The notes under the pieces were generated by a model that saw only the letters and a program-made list of their open reading frames with translations, was not told where the DNA came from and searched no databases. Shown here piece after piece: positions 63,496 to 64,000 of a stretch of DNA of 64,000 nt. A program made the translations under genes and the position numbers. The DNA is from Pseudomonadales bacterium. Lineage in GTDB: Bacteria > Pseudomonadota > Gammaproteobacteria > Pseudomonadales > Azotimanducaceae. The stretch covers positions 1 to 64,000 of the forward strand of contig JAJECH010000025.1 in assembly GCA_022822135.1 (NCBI GenBank), given 5' to 3'. Position 1 is the stretch's first letter; every line of letters starts with the position of its first letter.

Positions 63496-64000
63496 ATGAG
63501 CTGGGCAGAGGAAGTCGAGGAACTAAAGCGACGGCGTGAATTAGCGAAGCAGCAAGGCGGACCGGAAGGAATCGCCAAGCAGCACGGCTATGGTCGTATG
63601 ACCATTCGTGAACGAATTCATACGTTACTTGACGAAGGTTCATTTCAGGAACAAGGTAAAGCCACGGCCGTCCCCGATTACGATGATGACGACAACTTCC
63701 TTGGCTTTGTTCCAGCTAATTACGTTTTAGGCTTTGGTCGAATCGACGACCGACGCGTAGTCGTAGGCGGTGAAGACTTCACGCTTAAAGGCGGATCCCC
63801 CAACGCTGCCGGTTTACGAAAGAGTATCTACGCAGAGCATCTGGCGATTCAATACAAGATTCCGCTGGTGCGGATGCTCGAGGGTGGCGGTGGTAGCGTA
63901 AAAAGCAGTGGCAAACGGGGTGGCTCTTCAGGCGGGGATTCAGTTTTCTCCGAACCGCGATTTAAAGTCATTGCCGACGCGATGGGAGAAGTTCCTGTGG
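63496..64000 (+). CDS. Acyl-CoA carboxylase carboxyltransferase subunit, 5' part (runs off the window)
   Basis: From ATG 63496 an open frame of 168 codons runs off the right edge without a stop. It shows M-S-W-A-E-E-V-E-E-L-K-R-R-R, GYGRMTIRERIHTLLDEGSF, VPANYVLGFGRIDDRRVVVG and the GGEDFTLKGGS acyl-CoA loop, all standard for the beta (carboxyltransferase) subunit of propionyl-CoA- or methylcrotonyl-CoA-type carboxylases. With the biotin carrier and crotonase it suggests breakdown of branched or odd-chain acids. The exact substrate is not decidable from this part. Confidence 0.92.
   Translation, partial: MSWAEEVEELKRRRELAKQQGGPEGIAKQHGYGRMTIRERIHTLLDEGSFQEQGKATAVPDYDDDDNFLGFVPANYVLGFGRIDDRRVVVGGEDFTLKGGSPNAAGLRKSIYAEHLAIQYKIPLVRMLEGGGGSVKSSGKRGGSSGGDSVFSEPRFKVIADAMGEVPV

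Overview
The window looks like chromosomal DNA from a gammaproteobacterium, probably a marine or aquatic heterotroph. Exonuclease I (sbcB), the split pntAA-pntAB-pntB transhydrogenase, an AttEFGH-like lipocalin/FtsX-type ABC operon and lipobox lipoproteins point to Gammaproteobacteria. TRAP and SLC13 importers, a CYP153-like P450, a sulfatase, CO-dehydrogenase-like molybdenum hydroxylase genes, and acyl-CoA carboxylase plus enoyl-CoA hydratase genes suggest growth on dilute, reduced organic compounds. No family or genus can be named from sequence alone. TGG is the tryptophan codon and TGA is an ordinary stop in every intact gene checked.

Layout. 1-1.3 kb: a truncated gene end, decayed sequence, and two small toxin-antitoxin-type genes without partners. 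1.3-10.2 kb: a minus-strand TRAP importer divergent from P450, sulfatase and CmcJ-like oxygenase genes, then DUF1428 and tandem-GFA genes. 10.2-14.7 kb: a small secreted-protein gene with a TGA exactly at its signal-peptidase site, then a heterodimeric ABC exporter. 15.2-20 kb: transhydrogenase and a GPH-type symporter. 20-26 kb: nitroreductase and a coxG-S-L-M-like cluster with a quinone oxidoreductase. 26-29.2 kb: an orphan FitA-like antitoxin, a membrane-anchored amidohydrolase, tRNA-Gly(CCC) and a zinc alcohol dehydrogenase. 29.2-34.7 kb: an ABC-2 permease next to a 1592-residue RND-ABC fusion. 35-52.3 kb: mostly ordinary housekeeping and transport genes (PuuD-like, LLM oxidoreductase, acyltransferase, SLC13, sbcB, osmoprotectant ABC importer, two Nudix genes, AttEFGH-like operon, Cys/Met PLP enzyme, SDR, purC). 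52.4-61.4 kb: a helicase island. 62.4-64 kb: the start of an acyl-CoA carboxylase/enoyl-CoA hydratase operon cut by the window end.

Two loci stand out. The first is the RND-ABC fusion (29966-34744, minus). An HAE1-type RND pump is fused to an ABC ATPase. The ATPase appears to be split by about 175 residues carrying four predicted membrane spans, between its first strand and its Walker A region. A separate ABC-2 permease follows two bases later, and no periplasmic adaptor gene is nearby. The second is the island 52379-61434. It encodes an Hsp70/actin-fold ATPase without a substrate-binding domain, a RapA/HepA-like SNF2 translocase, and, divergently, a 1215-residue RecD-like helicase with a Cys-rich N-terminal domain and a PD-(D/E)xK-like C-terminus. 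It lies between core metabolic genes and is flanked by about 0.8-1 kb of decayed sequence on the helicase side. It is a good candidate for an anti-phage or DNA-processing system that I cannot match to a named one.

Most start codons were chosen by ribosome-binding sites, overlap with neighbours and family N-termini; several genes start at GTG or TTG. No CRISPR array, rRNA, integrase, transposase or intact insertion sequence was seen.
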